Notes: generated from the letters alone by a model not told the origin. Counted from the first letter of the stretch, positions 25,839 to 36,286 are shown. The stretch: 64,000 bases of DNA from Hymenobacter negativus (GCF_016056375.1 NZ_JAEDAE010000001.1:620001-684000), one strand, 5' to 3'. Made by a program: numbers and translations.

Positions 25839-26419
25839 GAACTGCTGGCATCATAGCCATGATTTCTGTTTTCGGGCTGCTGACTTTCTAGTCGGCAGCC
25901 CGTTTTTGTTGGTCGGCAGTCATGTTCTTCTAGACGTCGTGCGAACGGCAGGTAGAAATGCTGTGCCCTGATTGGAATACTTAAGGGGCTCTTGAAGTAG
26001 CCTATTGGCAAAAAGAGGCTCTGTTAGGAGCTTTTCAGTACCGGCATCGCCCGAAAATTAGTTGCGGTAACTGCATTATCAGGTGTTTCGGGTACCTAAA
26101 CCAATAGTTTAGAAAACCCTTCAAAAGCGTTTTCTACTTAAAGTAAGGCTTTAGATAAGGTAAAATATTATTGGATTTGGCCGGAAAAATATATGGTTCG
26201 GCCACTGAAAAATTTTATTTTGACCTCAGCAGTCAATTTTTTTATAAAATTCAAATAGATATAAATCAGTTAGTTATAGAATGATGTAAGAACCATGTGA
26301 TTAAAAAAGTGACAGAAAAAATATTTTTAGTTCAAATTAATTATTTGGCTATGTTTGATGAGCCCAATTGCACTCCAGAAGGGCACTTGCCTTATCTCAT
26401 CACCATAACCCCACGTTCC
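25839..26419. other. 581-bp AT-rich intergenic region
   Basis: After the terminator at 25873-25908 the sequence becomes clearly AT-rich from about 26040 to 26350 and has no credible gene. A short inverted repeat CTAAAC/GTTTAG lies near 26097-26113, and TTGAC/GTCAA arms with a 7-base spacer lie near 26218-26236. It is probably the promoter region of the following small exported protein, perhaps with an untranslated RNA. I see nothing diagnostic. Confidence 0.4.
25873..25908 (+). terminator. Intrinsic terminator of the OmpA-family gene
   Basis: Twelve-position stem 25873-25884/25891-25902 (CGGGCTGCTGAC against GTCGGCAGCCCG, one G-T pair), 6-nt loop, then TTTTTG. Confidence 0.88.
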
Positions 26420-26794
26420 ATGAAAAATTTGTTCTTGGCTACTTGCTTTGCTGCGGGTGTTACCGCCACTCCGGTGGCTGCGGCTGGCCCCGGCGACGGT
26501 TCTTACTCGCACGCCATGATGGCGCGGGCCACCACGCTCACCCGGGCGCTGGCGCAGCACGTGCATTTCAACGAGGCCCAGTACCTCGCCGTGAAGCAGC
26601 TGCACCTGAATATGCTCACCGAGCGGCGCGACCTGGAAATTATGCTCAACGGTGCCAGTGCCGAAGAGCGTGACACCCAGCTTGCCCAGGCGCAGCAGCG
26701 CTACGAAACCGAGCTGGCGAGCATCCTGCAGCCCCAGCAGCTGATTGCCTATCAGAACCTCCGTACCAACTTTACCGCGCACCGCCTGAAATAG
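26420..26794 (+). CDS. Small exported Spy/CpxP-like (LTXXQ) protein
   Basis: A 124-residue protein with a signal peptide (MKNLFLATCFAAGVTATPVAAA) and an all-helical mature part. The latter has HFNEAQYLAVKQLHLNML, a central charged helix (AEERDTQLAQAQQRYETELA) and ILQPQQLIAYQNLR, which correspond to the two LTxxQ-type repeats of Spy/CpxP periplasmic proteins. It resembles the protein at 39989-40411. The ATG at 26420 is chosen for the signal peptide; the open frame extends upstream to 26297 but lacks coding character there. A periplasmic chaperone or stress-sensor role is inferred from the family only. Confidence 0.7.
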   Translation: MKNLFLATCFAAGVTATPVAAAGPGDGSYSHAMMARATTLTRALAQHVHFNEAQYLAVKQLHLNMLTERRDLEIMLNGASAEERDTQLAQAQQRYETELASILQPQQLIAYQNLRTNFTAHRLK

Positions 26795-26822
26795 GGGAGG
26801 GCAACCTTCCCGGCCGGACACG

Positions 26823-26852
26823 AAAAAGCCCGCTCCATAGAGCGGGCTTTTT
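26823..26852. terminator. Bidirectional terminator between the Spy-like gene and gltA
   Basis: AAAAAGCCCGCTC/GAGCGGGCTTTTT stem with 4-nt loop CATA and A/T tails on both sides. It serves the plus-strand Spy-like gene and minus-strand gltA. Confidence 0.9.
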
Positions 26853-26881
26853 GTTTGCCTGACCAGGCAAGGCAGCGAAAA

Positions 26882-28171
<1,290 letters not shown>

Positions 28172-28375
28172 GGGCGGGAGGGGTGTGAGGGAAATAGAGT
28201 GCGAAACTAAGCCATAGGCCGTAAGCCGGGAAATTTTAACCGGACTTTAACCCGGAGTACTACAATTTTGGAAGCACTAAGTTTTGTAAAAACTGCTTAA
28301 AAAGCCAGAATACGCCGTTTGGCAACGTTTGCGTCGATTTAGCCTGCAAGTTCACAATGGAGTATGAAGAACGGA

Positions 28376-29800
28376 TTATTTCCCGATGCAGAACTCGGTG
28401 AAAATGCTGGTGAGGAGGTCTTCAGAGGAAATTTCGCCGGTGATTTCGCCCAGCGCCGCCAGGGCGTGGCGTAGGTCGGCGGCCAGAAGCTCGGTGCCGA
28501 AGCCGGTATCGAGGCCGGTTTGGACGGCAGCGAGGTGGGCGGCAGCGGTTTCGAGGGCGCGGGCGTGGCGCACGTTGGTCACGATGGTGGCTGAGGCGTT
28601 GTTTTCGAGTGCCGAGCCGCGCACATGCTTAACCAAAGCAGTTTGCAAGGCTTCGAGGCCTTGGTTTTGGCCGGCGGCCAGCAATACCAGCGGAATTCCG
28701 CTGGCTTCACCCGTGAGGTTGGCCCGAAATTCAGCTCCAAAAGCGTCGAGCGCTCCGGTAGAAGCCAGGTCGGTTTTATTGCCCACAGCCAACACGGGCA
28801 ACTTCAGCCCGGCGGTCAGCGCCTTTATTTCAGTACGCACTGCCGTAGGTGTCATTTCAGCCAAGTCAAATAAATAGAGCAATAAGGACGCTTTCCGTAC
28901 CCGCTCCCGGGTGCGGGCCACCCCGATAGCCTCAACTTCATCGGCAGTATCGTCGCGCAGGCCGGCCGTGTCCACGAAGCGGAAGCGCAAGCCGTCGATG
29001 CTCACCTCGTCTTCGATGAAGTCGCGGGTGGTGCCGGGAATGGCCGAGACGATGGCGCGCTCCTCCCGCAGCAAGGCGTTGAGCAGCGTGGACTTGCCGG
29101 CGTTGGGCCGGCCGGCAATAACGGTGGTAATGCCGTTTTTGATGACGTTGCCCAACTCGAAGGACCGGAGCAGGCCCAGCACCACGCCGCGCACCTCGGC
29201 CAGCAGCGCGGCCAAGCCGGTGCGGTCGGCAAATTCCACGTCTTCTTCGCCGAAATCCAGCTCCAGTTCCAGCAGCGCGGCGAATTTGATGAGGCGGGCC
29301 CGCAAGTCGCGTAGTTCCTGCGAAAAGCCGCCGCGCAATTGGTTAAGGGCTACTTTGTGGCTGAGGGCCGAATCGGCGGCGATGAGGTCGGCTACGGCTT
29401 CGGCCTGGGCCAGGTCCATGGCCCCACTTAGAAAGGCGCGCTTGGTGAACTCGCCGGCTTCGGCCAGGCGCGCACCTTGGCGTAGGAGTAGGGCCAGCAC
29501 CTGCCGCACTACGTAGTCGGAGCCGTGGCAGCTAATTTCGACCACGTCTTCGCGGGTGAAGGACTTCGGGGCTCGGAAGAGGCCGACCACGACTTCATCG
29601 AGGATTTCGCCGGCGTTGGGGTCGCGCAGGGTCCCGTAGTGTAGGGTATTGCCGGTCGCTTCGGCGAAGCTCTTTTTGGAAAACACAGACGCAGTGATGG
29701 CCACGGCGGCCGGCCCGGAAAGGCGGACGACGGCCAGCGCGCCCGCGCCCGGCGGCGTCGATAAGGCGACGATGGTGTCGGAGAAAATTGTCTGGACCAC
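28376..29800 (-). CDS. mnmE: tRNA modification GTPase MnmE (TrmE)
   Basis: With MnmG, forms cmnm5U at wobble position 34 of tRNAs. It has 474 residues: N-terminal folate-binding domain (about 1-120; DTIVALSTPPGAGALAVVRL), helical domain with inserted G domain (about 215-390; GRPNAGKSTLLNALLREERA, DTAG, NKTD) and the C-terminal tetrapeptide CIGK, whose Cys is required for activity. The start codon is GTG at 29800. The gene stands alone between gltA and the DtxR-family gene, all on the minus strand. Confidence 0.97.
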   Translation of the reverse strand: MVQTIFSDTIVALSTPPGAGALAVVRLSGPAAVAITASVFSKKSFAEATGNTLHYGTLRDPNAGEILDEVVVGLFRAPKSFTREDVVEISCHGSDYVVRQVLALLLRQGARLAEAGEFTKRAFLSGAMDLAQAEAVADLIAADSALSHKVALNQLRGGFSQELRDLRARLIKFAALLELELDFGEEDVEFADRTGLAALLAEVRGVVLGLLRSFELGNVIKNGITTVIAGRPNAGKSTLLNALLREERAIVSAIPGTTRDFIEDEVSIDGLRFRFVDTAGLRDDTADEVEAIGVARTRERVRKASLLLYLFDLAEMTPTAVRTEIKALTAGLKLPVLAVGNKTDLASTGALDAFGAEFRANLTGEASGIPLVLLAAGQNQGLEALQTALVKHVRGSALENNASATIVTNVRHARALETAAAHLAAVQTGLDTGFGTELLAADLRHALAALGEITGEISSEDLLTSIFTEFCIGK

Positions 29801-29878
29801 GGATTTTTGGATTTGCCGGATTAACCGAATTTTGGCTTCGCTGACCTATGGTTGTGGGCGATTATCCCTGCGATTTGC

Positions 29879-30577
29879 TTACGCGGTTACAAACAAGTTG
29901 CGGCTCACTTCGGCTGATATGAGGGCGGTACGCTCACGGTTTATTCTGAGCTCGAATGAATTATCAAATGCTACCTTATCCAGTACTTCAATTACGGCTC
30001 CCAGCTGTAGACCCACTTTGTCGAGGTATTGCAGGAAGGGGGCGGAAGTATTTTTGACAGCGGCCAGCGTGCCGGTTTCTCCCTTGCAGAGGTCGGCCAG
30101 CAGGCGATGGGCAGGACGACGAATGGCGCCGTCCTCGGCCGGAATGGGGTCACCGTGCGGGTCGAGGGCGGGGTGGCCCAGAAAGGCATCGAGCCGGCGC
30201 ATGAGCAGCGGCGACTGCACGTGCTCCAGCTCCTCGGCTACCTCGTGCACCTCATCCCAGTTGAAGCCGAGCTGCTGCACCAGGAAAACCTCCCACAGCC
30301 GGTGCTTGCGGATGGTGAGCAGCGCCAGCCGCTGGCCTTCGGCCGTGAGCTGCACGCCGCGGTATTTCTCGTAGTTGAGCAGGCCCTTTTCGGCCAGGCG
30401 GCGCAGCATATCCGTGACGGAAGCCGCGCGGGTGTCCAGCGCCGCCGCGATGCGGTTGGTGCTCACGCCGGCGGTTTCCGGCTCGGCCTCGGCCAGCTTA
30501 AAAATGGCTTTGAGGTAGTTTTCCTCGGTCTGGCTGGGCAGTTTGGCGGATGGGATAGTAGACGGGGATTCGCTCAT
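29879..30577 (-). CDS. DtxR/MntR-family metal-dependent regulator
   Basis: A 232-residue repressor with an N-terminal winged helix (about 20-75; TNRIAAALDTRAASVTDMLR), a metal-binding/dimerisation domain (HRLWEVFLVQQLGF, VHEVAEELEHVQ) and a C-terminal FeoA/SH3-like domain (about 160-232). In the VHEVAEELEH motif the position of the DtxR ligand Cys102 is occupied by Glu, as in MntR. This points to manganese rather than iron sensing, though it is not proof. ATG 30577 (MSESPSTIPS) is preferred to the upstream ATG at 30619. No transporter gene lies next to it, so its targets are probably elsewhere. Confidence 0.88.
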   Translation of the reverse strand: MSESPSTIPSAKLPSQTEENYLKAIFKLAEAEPETAGVSTNRIAAALDTRAASVTDMLRRLAEKGLLNYEKYRGVQLTAEGQRLALLTIRKHRLWEVFLVQQLGFNWDEVHEVAEELEHVQSPLLMRRLDAFLGHPALDPHGDPIPAEDGAIRRPAHRLLADLCKGETGTLAAVKNTSAPFLQYLDKVGLQLGAVIEVLDKVAFDNSFELRINRERTALISAEVSRNLFVTA

Positions 30578-30672
30578 TCGGGACGGGGCTGGCACGGTGA
30601 AGCCAGTGCAAAACTGCATTCAAAATGAAATGCACGCCTCGCACTGGCCCCCAATCACTCAACAATCAAAAC

Positions 30673-31683
30673 TTAAAACTTCAGCAAGGCCGAGGCCCAG
30701 GTGAAGCCCGAGCCGAAGGCAGCCAGGCACACCAGGTCGCCGCGCTTGATTTTGCCTTCCTGCACGGCTTCGCTGAAGGCCAGTGGCACGGAGGCGGCGG
30801 TGGTGTTGCCGTAGCGCTGGATGTTGCTGAATACCTTATTATCGCCAAGGCCCATTTTCTGCTGCACGTACTGGGTGATGCGCAGGTTGGCCTGGTGTGG
30901 GATGAGCATATCGATGTCGGACGCCTGCAGGCCGTTCTGGTCGAGCGCCTCCTTAATCACCTGCGGGAAGCGCACCACGGCGTGCTTGAACACGTTCTGG
31001 CCGTTCATGTAGGGGTAGAGGTCCTGCTTGTTGGCCACCACGTACTCAACGCGGTTGTCGCGGTTCGAGCCGGGCTCTTTTACGATAAGCTCTTCGGCGT
31101 GCTCGCCCTGTGCGTGCAGGTGCGTGCTGAGGATGGCGTGCTCGTCGGAAGTGCTGGGGCGGAGCACCATGGCGCCCGCGCCATCGCCGAAAATAACGGA
31201 AACGCCCCGGCCTTCGGGCGACTTGTCGAGGCCGGAGGAATGGATTTCGGAGCCCACCACGAGCACCGTTTCGTACATGCCGGTGCGGATGAACTGGTCG
31301 GCCACCGACAGGGCGTAGATGAAGCCCGAGCACTGGTTGCGCACGTCGAGGGCCGGGCAGTTATTGGTCATGCCCAACTCGCGCTGCATGAGCACGCCCG
31401 AGCCGGGAAAGAAGTAGTCGGGTGAGAGCGTGGCAAACACAATCATTTGCACGTCGTTGGCTTCTACACCGGCCATTTCGAGGGCTTTGCGGGCGGCATT
31501 GGCCCCCATGTTGGCGGTGGTGTCGGTGCCTTCCTCGAACCAGCGACGCTCCTGGATGCCGGTGCGCTCCTGAATCCAGGCATCGGAGGTGTTCATCATC
31601 GGCTCCAGCTCGGCGTTTTTAACCACGCGGCTCGGCACGTAGTGGCCGACCCCGGCGATGAATGAGTGACGTAAAGTGGCCAT
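30673..31683 (-). CDS. fabH: Beta-ketoacyl-ACP synthase III
   Basis: Initiates fatty-acid synthesis by condensing an acyl-CoA with malonyl-ACP. 336 residues with the complete Cys-His-Asn triad: Cys118 (RNQCSGF), His263 (PHQANLRI), Asn293 (RYGNTTAAS). The N-terminus FIAGVGHYVPSRVVKN and the C-terminal FGSGFTWASALLKF are typical. It is not beside other fab genes, so it may be a second FabH with branched-chain primer preference, as often in Bacteroidota; this is inference. It is monocistronic on the minus strand. Confidence 0.93.
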   Translation of the reverse strand: MATLRHSFIAGVGHYVPSRVVKNAELEPMMNTSDAWIQERTGIQERRWFEEGTDTTANMGANAARKALEMAGVEANDVQMIVFATLSPDYFFPGSGVLMQRELGMTNNCPALDVRNQCSGFIYALSVADQFIRTGMYETVLVVGSEIHSSGLDKSPEGRGVSVIFGDGAGAMVLRPSTSDEHAILSTHLHAQGEHAEELIVKEPGSNRDNRVEYVVANKQDLYPYMNGQNVFKHAVVRFPQVIKEALDQNGLQASDIDMLIPHQANLRITQYVQQKMGLGDNKVFSNIQRYGNTTAASVPLAFSEAVQEGKIKRGDLVCLAAFGSGFTWASALLKF

Positions 31684-31793
31684 GGATGAGGGAGGTAAAA
31701 GTGGGCTAGGGGAGTGAGAACCGCCGCAGAGGCAGGATAAAATCGATGAAGTAACTACGTGCTACGGGCAAATTGGGGCGCAAAGGTGGCAGG

Positions 31794-32942
31794 TTAAATC
31801 ACAGAATCCAGCAAATGCCACAATTTTTTGCCTTCGCTGGCCCAGAGTACGTCAGTAGGGACGCCGTTGGGATAGAACCGCTGGTTTTGCAGCCGCGCCA
31901 CCAGCGCAGGCCCATCTGCGGGCTGCGAGAAGTCGACAGCTAGTCCCGCGCCGTGGGCATCCAGCACTTCCTGCCACAGCGGATTGGGCGAGGCCAGCAC
32001 CGGCAGCCCGTGGGCCAGGTACTCAAACAGCTTGGTGGGCCGGCAGCGTTCCGTGCTGGGGTGCGGGCGGTAGGGTAGCAGCCCCAGGTGGCTGCGGCCG
32101 ATTTCGGCCACAATCTCGGCGTGCGGCACCGGCTCTACCCCGCCGATGAGCGTGAGCCAGTCGGCATGGGCTACTGCCTCCAATTCCAGCTTCGGCAGCA
32201 GTTCGGGCTGCTGGCAGAAGCCGATGATGGTGAGCCACGCCCCGCCGGGCCACGCGGCGCGGAGCTGGTGGGCCAGGGAAATGGCTTCCCACACGCCGTT
32301 GAGCTCCGAAATGGTGCCGGAATAGAGCAGGCGCAGCGGCTCCGTGGAGGGCGGTAGCTTTATCGGTTGCTGGCGTAGTGTTTCGTCGGAATGTGGCTGG
32401 TACTTGTTTTCGAGCACCACCACACGTTCCGACGGCAGTTCGTTCAGAAACGGCAGCTCGGCGGCGTAGCTGGCTTCGGCCAGAATAACAGCGGCCGCCC
32501 GCCGCGCCGCCCGCGCTTCCACCCAGCGCAGCCCGGCCGCCAGCCAGCGCCGCGTGAGGCCTTGATAAACATGCTGCGTCGAAACATTCAGCGCGTAATT
32601 TTCGCGGATGTCGTAAACGAACTGGCCGCCCCGGCCCATCGCCTGCCACAGCAGCGTGAGCGGCAGCAGCTCCGGCGCGTGCACGATGATTAAATCAGGT
32701 TTCAGCCGGTGCAGCAGTAGCCCGTAGCGCCACTGCGCGGCCAGCCGTTCCAGGCTTAGCCGGGAGCCTTTGAAAATGCCGTGTTGAGAAATGCCGCCCA
32801 CAGTTGGAGAAACGGATAGCCGCGCCGTGCCGCGGCCCGCTACGTGAACCTGCACCTGCGGCCTGCCTGCAAGGGTTTCGGCAAACTTGCCCCGCATGCG
32901 GGTATCGTCCACGGGCTTCAGCACCGAGGCCAGCAAAACCAC
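31794..32942 (-). CDS. Glycosyltransferase, GT4-like
   Basis: GT-B-fold sugar transferase of about 382 residues. The N-terminal half has LLASVLKPVDDTRMRGKFAE and DLIIVHAPELL. The C-terminal half has LLYSGTISELNGVWEAISLA, a donor-binding segment around GLLPYRPHPSTERCRPTKLF, and EYLAHGLPVLASPNP with the Glu of the E-x7-E-type site. Acceptor and sugar are unknown. The open frame reaches an ATG at 33014, but residues before the first beta strand look non-coding and overlap the dapD promoter. GTG at 32942 is the better start, giving a 114-base divergent gap to dapD. Confidence 0.82.
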   Translation of the reverse strand: MVLLASVLKPVDDTRMRGKFAETLAGRPQVQVHVAGRGTARLSVSPTVGGISQHGIFKGSRLSLERLAAQWRYGLLLHRLKPDLIIVHAPELLPLTLLWQAMGRGGQFVYDIRENYALNVSTQHVYQGLTRRWLAAGLRWVEARAARRAAAVILAEASYAAELPFLNELPSERVVVLENKYQPHSDETLRQQPIKLPPSTEPLRLLYSGTISELNGVWEAISLAHQLRAAWPGGAWLTIIGFCQQPELLPKLELEAVAHADWLTLIGGVEPVPHAEIVAEIGRSHLGLLPYRPHPSTERCRPTKLFEYLAHGLPVLASPNPLWQEVLDAHGAGLAVDFSQPADGPALVARLQNQRFYPNGVPTDVLWASEGKKLWHLLDSVI

Positions 32943-32982
32943 TAATTGAGAAGAACCGGAGCCAAGCACGCCCCAAAGATGG

Positions 32983-32990
32983 TAGTTTTG
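32983..32990 (+). promoter_or_regulatory. Bacteroidota -7 promoter box for dapD
   Basis: TAGTTTTG, an exact TAnnTTTG match, 66 bases upstream of the dapD ATG. Confidence 0.55.
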
Positions 32991-33056
32991 CGGTTTCCAA
33001 GCCGCTTCCGCCATTGCCGACGGCTTTTTCTCTCATTCATCTTTCCGCCTTCTCCA

Positions 33057-33881
33057 ATGGCTGACCTGCAAACCCAAATCGAAGCCGCTTGGGCCGACCG
33101 CGCCCTGCTCCAAAACCCCGAAACCAAAGCCGCCATCGAGCACGTCATCGAAGAGCTCGACAAAGGCCGTCTGCGCGTGGCCACCCCGCCCGCCGAAGAC
33201 GGCGGCGAGTGGACCATCAACGAGTGGGTGAAAAAGGCCGTGATTCTCTACTTCCCCATCCGTCAGATGAGCACGCAGGAAGTAGGCCCCTTTGAGTACC
33301 ACGACAAAATGCTGCTCAAAACCGACTATGCTGGCCAACTGGTGCGCGTAGTGCCGCCCGCTGTGGCCCGCTACGGCGCGTTTCTGGCCCCCGGCGTGAT
33401 TCTCATGCCCAGCTACACCAACATCGGCGCCTATGTGGGCGAGGGTACGATGGTGGACACCTGGGCCACCGTGGGCAGCTGCGCCCAGGTGGGCAAGGGC
33501 GTGCACCTGAGCGGCGGCGTAGGCCTCGGCGGCGTGCTGGAGCCTGTACAGGCTGCCCCTGTCATCATCGAAGACGGCGCCTTCATCGGCTCGCGCAGCA
33601 TTCTGGTGGAAGGCTGCCGCATCGGCAAGGAAGCTGTGATTGGCGCGGGTGTCACCATCACCGGCAGCACCAAAATCATCGACGTCACCGGCCCCGAGCC
33701 CAAGGAATACAAAGGCTACGTGCCGCCCCGCTCGGTGGTCATCCCCGGCTCCATCGCCAAGCAATTTCCGGCCGGCGAGTACCAAGTGCCCTGCGCCCTC
33801 ATCATCGGCCAGCGCAAGCCCAGCACCGATTTGAAGACGTCGCTCAACGACGCGCTGCGGGATTTCGGGGTGTCGGTTTAA
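33057..33881 (+). CDS. dapD: Tetrahydrodipicolinate N-succinyltransferase
   Basis: Lysine/diaminopimelate pathway enzyme that succinylates 2,3,4,5-tetrahydrodipicolinate. It has 274 residues from ATG 33057. The N-terminal helical domain (LQTQIEAAWADRALLQNPET) is followed by a left-handed beta helix of hexapeptide repeats (about 100-230; GVILMPSYTNIGAYVGEGTM, GGVGLGGVLEPVQAAPVIIE). The sequence is close to the proteobacterial DapD type, indicating the succinylase branch. The downstream 181-aa gene starts 3 bases after the stop and is probably translationally coupled. Confidence 0.95.
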   Translation: MADLQTQIEAAWADRALLQNPETKAAIEHVIEELDKGRLRVATPPAEDGGEWTINEWVKKAVILYFPIRQMSTQEVGPFEYHDKMLLKTDYAGQLVRVVPPAVARYGAFLAPGVILMPSYTNIGAYVGEGTMVDTWATVGSCAQVGKGVHLSGGVGLGGVLEPVQAAPVIIEDGAFIGSRSILVEGCRIGKEAVIGAGVTITGSTKIIDVTGPEPKEYKGYVPPRSVVIPGSIAKQFPAGEYQVPCALIIGQRKPSTDLKTSLNDALRDFGVSV

Positions 33882-33884
33882 TGT

Positions 33885-34430
33885 ATGAGTACGTACTATT
33901 TTGACGACCAAGAAGAAGGATTGGCTCGGGAAACGAGCCATCCTGTCTTTGTTGAGCACGCAACGGCTGATTTCTATTACGACCAAGGAGATGACTTTTC
34001 CCCTTTCGGCAATGATTCAGGGAACGATACTTTAGCCAATCTCGAAGAATGGTATCAGGAGCGCACCGCAGGAGCTAAAGCGGCGACATTTCTCCGCAAT
34101 ATGATAGTCAATGAGTGGGGATTTGATGCCACTTATCTGGACGTAATAGAACCCGCACAATTGGATGTCATGTCGCGGGATGAATTATCATTGAATGGCG
34201 AAACTGATAAAGCCGTAATTGCAACTGCATTTGGGCAATTCAAAATCGCAGGTCAAGCTGATAAAGCCATACTGCGAATGGCTACCGATGCATTTAGACG
34301 ACAAAGGCACGAAGCGGAAAAAGCCACTAAGCGCGAAAACAATCCGTGGGAATACGCTGAAGAATTCTTAACTAGGCTCGATATTATGGAGGCCGACCTT
34401 GCCGCCATGGCCAATAAAAAAGCCCGCTAA
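33885..34430 (+). CDS. Hypothetical protein, 181 aa, coupled to dapD
   Basis: Unrecognised soluble acidic protein. The N-terminal 50 residues are rich in Asp, Glu and aromatics (YYFDDQEEGLARE). The middle has NDTLANLEEWYQERTAGAKA and the C-terminal half is helical with ATAFGQFKIAGQADKAILRM. It has no signal peptide or membrane segment. Its base composition is much more AT-rich than dapD, although it starts only 3 bases after the dapD stop. This suggests a recently acquired gene placed under the dapD promoter. The stop overlaps a perfect bidirectional terminator. Confidence 0.6.
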   Translation: MSTYYFDDQEEGLARETSHPVFVEHATADFYYDQGDDFSPFGNDSGNDTLANLEEWYQERTAGAKAATFLRNMIVNEWGFDATYLDVIEPAQLDVMSRDELSLNGETDKAVIATAFGQFKIAGQADKAILRMATDAFRRQRHEAEKATKRENNPWEYAEEFLTRLDIMEADLAAMANKKAR

Positions 34431-34447
34431 TCAGCGGGCTTTTTTAT
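34414..34447. terminator. Bidirectional terminator, 15-bp stem
   Basis: ATAAAAAAGCCCGCT/AGCGGGCTTTTTTAT perfect stem, loop AATC. It overlaps the stop codon of the 181-aa gene and lies 18 bases from the msrA stop. Confidence 0.92.
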
Positions 34448-34465
34448 CGTAGCAAAGCAAATGAA

Positions 34466-35002
34466 TTAAACGCCAGCCTTCAATTTGTCAGAGAATAAAG
34501 CCTTCACCTTGTCCACCTTCGGCCGGGCCACAAACTGGCAGTAGGGCTCGTGGCCGTGCAGGTTGAAGTAGTTCTGGTGGTAGTCCTCGGCGGGGTAGAA
34601 GGCCGGGGCGGGCAGAATCTCCGTCACCACAGGGTTGGGGAAGGCCTGGTTGTCGTTGAGCTTCTTTTTATACTCCTCAGCCAGCTGCCGCTGCTCCTCG
34701 TTGTGGTAGTAAATGCCCGAGCGGTACTGCGTGCCCACGTCGTTGCCCTGGCGGTTGAGGGTGGTGGGGTCGTGGGTTTTCCAGAAGATTTCGAGCAGCT
34801 CCTTGTAGCTGATGACGGCCGGGTCGAAGGTGATGTCGATAACCTCATTGTGGCCGGTGAGGCCGCTGCATACTTCTTTATATGTGGGGTTGGAAATGCG
34901 GCCGCCGGTGTAGCCCGATACCACTTTTTCCACGCCCTTCAAATTCTGAAATACGGCCTCGACGCACCAGAAGCAGCCGGCGCCAAATGTTGCTTTTTGC
35001 AT
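34466..35002 (-). CDS. msrA: Peptide methionine sulfoxide reductase A
   Basis: Repairs methionine-S-sulfoxide in proteins. 178 residues, with catalytic motif GAGCFWC (Cys10, Cys13) at the N-terminus, then EAVFQNLKGVEKVVSGYTGG, FWKTHDPTTLNRQGNDVGTQ and the C-terminal FYPAEDYHQNYF. There is no signal peptide, so it is cytoplasmic. No MsrB domain is fused. Confidence 0.96.
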   Translation of the reverse strand: MQKATFGAGCFWCVEAVFQNLKGVEKVVSGYTGGRISNPTYKEVCSGLTGHNEVIDITFDPAVISYKELLEIFWKTHDPTTLNRQGNDVGTQYRSGIYYHNEEQRQLAEEYKKKLNDNQAFPNPVVTEILPAPAFYPAEDYHQNYFNLHGHEPYCQFVARPKVDKVKALFSDKLKAGV

Positions 35003-35127
35003 GAGTAGGGAATTGATTCGTTGTTGTTGGTAACAACGCGGTAGACGTAGCGCAGGTTATTTCCTTACAGCCTTGGCCCACCACCAACTGGAAGCCGGTG
35101 CACGGGCGTACAGGGCACTTCCGGTAC

Positions 35128-35169
35128 ATAAGAAAGCCGTTCGCACGGGCGTGCGAACGGCTTTCTTAT
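35128..35169. terminator. Terminator hairpin with 19-bp perfect stem
   Basis: Arms 35128-35146 and 35151-35169 (ATAAGAAAGCCGTTCGCAC and its complement), loop GGGC. It lies just downstream of the minus-strand hydroxybutyryl-CoA dehydrogenase gene. Confidence 0.85.
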
Positions 35170-35181
35170 TATCTACTGCTC

Positions 35182-36069
35182 CTACTTCCGGAACCGCGCG
35201 GCCACCACCAGCTCCTTCGAGCCGGCGGTGTGCTGGTAGAAGCCCTCGCCCGACTTCACGCCCAGGCGGCCGGCCATCACCATGTTCACCAGCAGCGGGC
35301 AGGGGGCGTATTTGGGGTTGCCCAGGCCCTCGTGCAGCACCCGCAGAATGGCCAGGCACACGTCCAGGCCAATAAAATCGGCCAGCTGCAGCGGGCCCAT
35401 CGGGTGAGCCATGCCCAGCTTCATCACCGTGTCAATCTCCTCCACGCCGGCCACGCCCTCAAACAGCGTGATGATGGCCTCGTTTATCATGGGCATCAGA
35501 ATGCGGTTGGCCACGAAACCGGGGTAGTCGTTCACCTCGGTCGGGGTTTTGCCCAACTGGCGCGACAGGTCCATCACGCGTTCCGTCACGGCATCCGAAG
35601 TGGCGTAGCCCCGAATCACCTCCACCAGCTTCATCACCGGCACGGGGTTCATGAAGTGCATGCCAATCACCTGCTGGGGCCGCTTGGTCACGGCCGCAAT
35701 TTTGGTGATGGAAATCGACGACGTATTCGAAGCCAGAATGGCATCGGCTGGTGCGTATTGGTCCAGGTCGCGGAAGATTTGCAGCTTGAGATCCACGTTT
35801 TCGGTAGCGGCCTCCACCACCAAGCCCACACCGGCCACGCCTGCTTCGATGGAAGTAAACGTCTTCAAGCGGCCCAGGGTGGCCGTTTTGTCGTCCTCGC
35901 TCAGGGTGGCTTTGGCCACCTGGCGGTCCAGGTTTTTGGTGATGGTGCCCAGGGCGCGGTCTAGGGCCGGCTGGTTGATGTCAATCAGGGAGACCGAAAA
36001 ACCGTGCTGCGCAAATACGTGGGCAATGCCATTGCCCATGGTGCCGGAGCCAATAACGGCGACGTTCAT
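35182..36069 (-). CDS. 3-hydroxybutyryl-CoA dehydrogenase
   Basis: NAD(P)-dependent oxidoreductase of short-chain fatty-acid/butanoate metabolism, 295 residues. N-terminal Rossmann motif GSGTMGNGIAHVFAQHGFSV, catalytic-domain stretches ILASNTSSISITKIA, GMHFMNPVPVMKLVEVIRG and GFVANRILMPMINEAI, and a C-terminal dimerisation domain with KLGMAHPMGPLQLADFIGLD. The ATG at 36069 (MNVAVIGSG) is preferred over 36126. It could act in the same pathway as IcmF (butyryl-CoA metabolism), but they are 33 kb apart. Confidence 0.93.
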   Translation of the reverse strand: MNVAVIGSGTMGNGIAHVFAQHGFSVSLIDINQPALDRALGTITKNLDRQVAKATLSEDDKTATLGRLKTFTSIEAGVAGVGLVVEAATENVDLKLQIFRDLDQYAPADAILASNTSSISITKIAAVTKRPQQVIGMHFMNPVPVMKLVEVIRGYATSDAVTERVMDLSRQLGKTPTEVNDYPGFVANRILMPMINEAIITLFEGVAGVEEIDTVMKLGMAHPMGPLQLADFIGLDVCLAILRVLHEGLGNPKYAPCPLLVNMVMAGRLGVKSGEGFYQHTAGSKELVVAARFRK

Positions 36070-36286
36070 AAGTATCGGAAAAAGAATGGGTGGGATGAGA
36101 ACGACAGCCCGTCGGGCCGTCGCCACAAAGCTACGGTAGCATCAGTAACCGGCGTTTTTGTTTGCGGTTAATGAAATATTTTTTCAATTAATATATCCTT
36201 TTAATAAACACCCCGTACAAAGCTCCAGAGACACTTCTCTAACATTTTTTCACCTCCCCTTCATTCTTCTTTAATACCTCCAAGCC

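Noticed and set aside
32943..33014. N-terminal extension of the glycosyltransferase to ATG 33014
   Set aside because: The added 24 residues lack similarity to GT-B starts and overlap the dapD -7 box.
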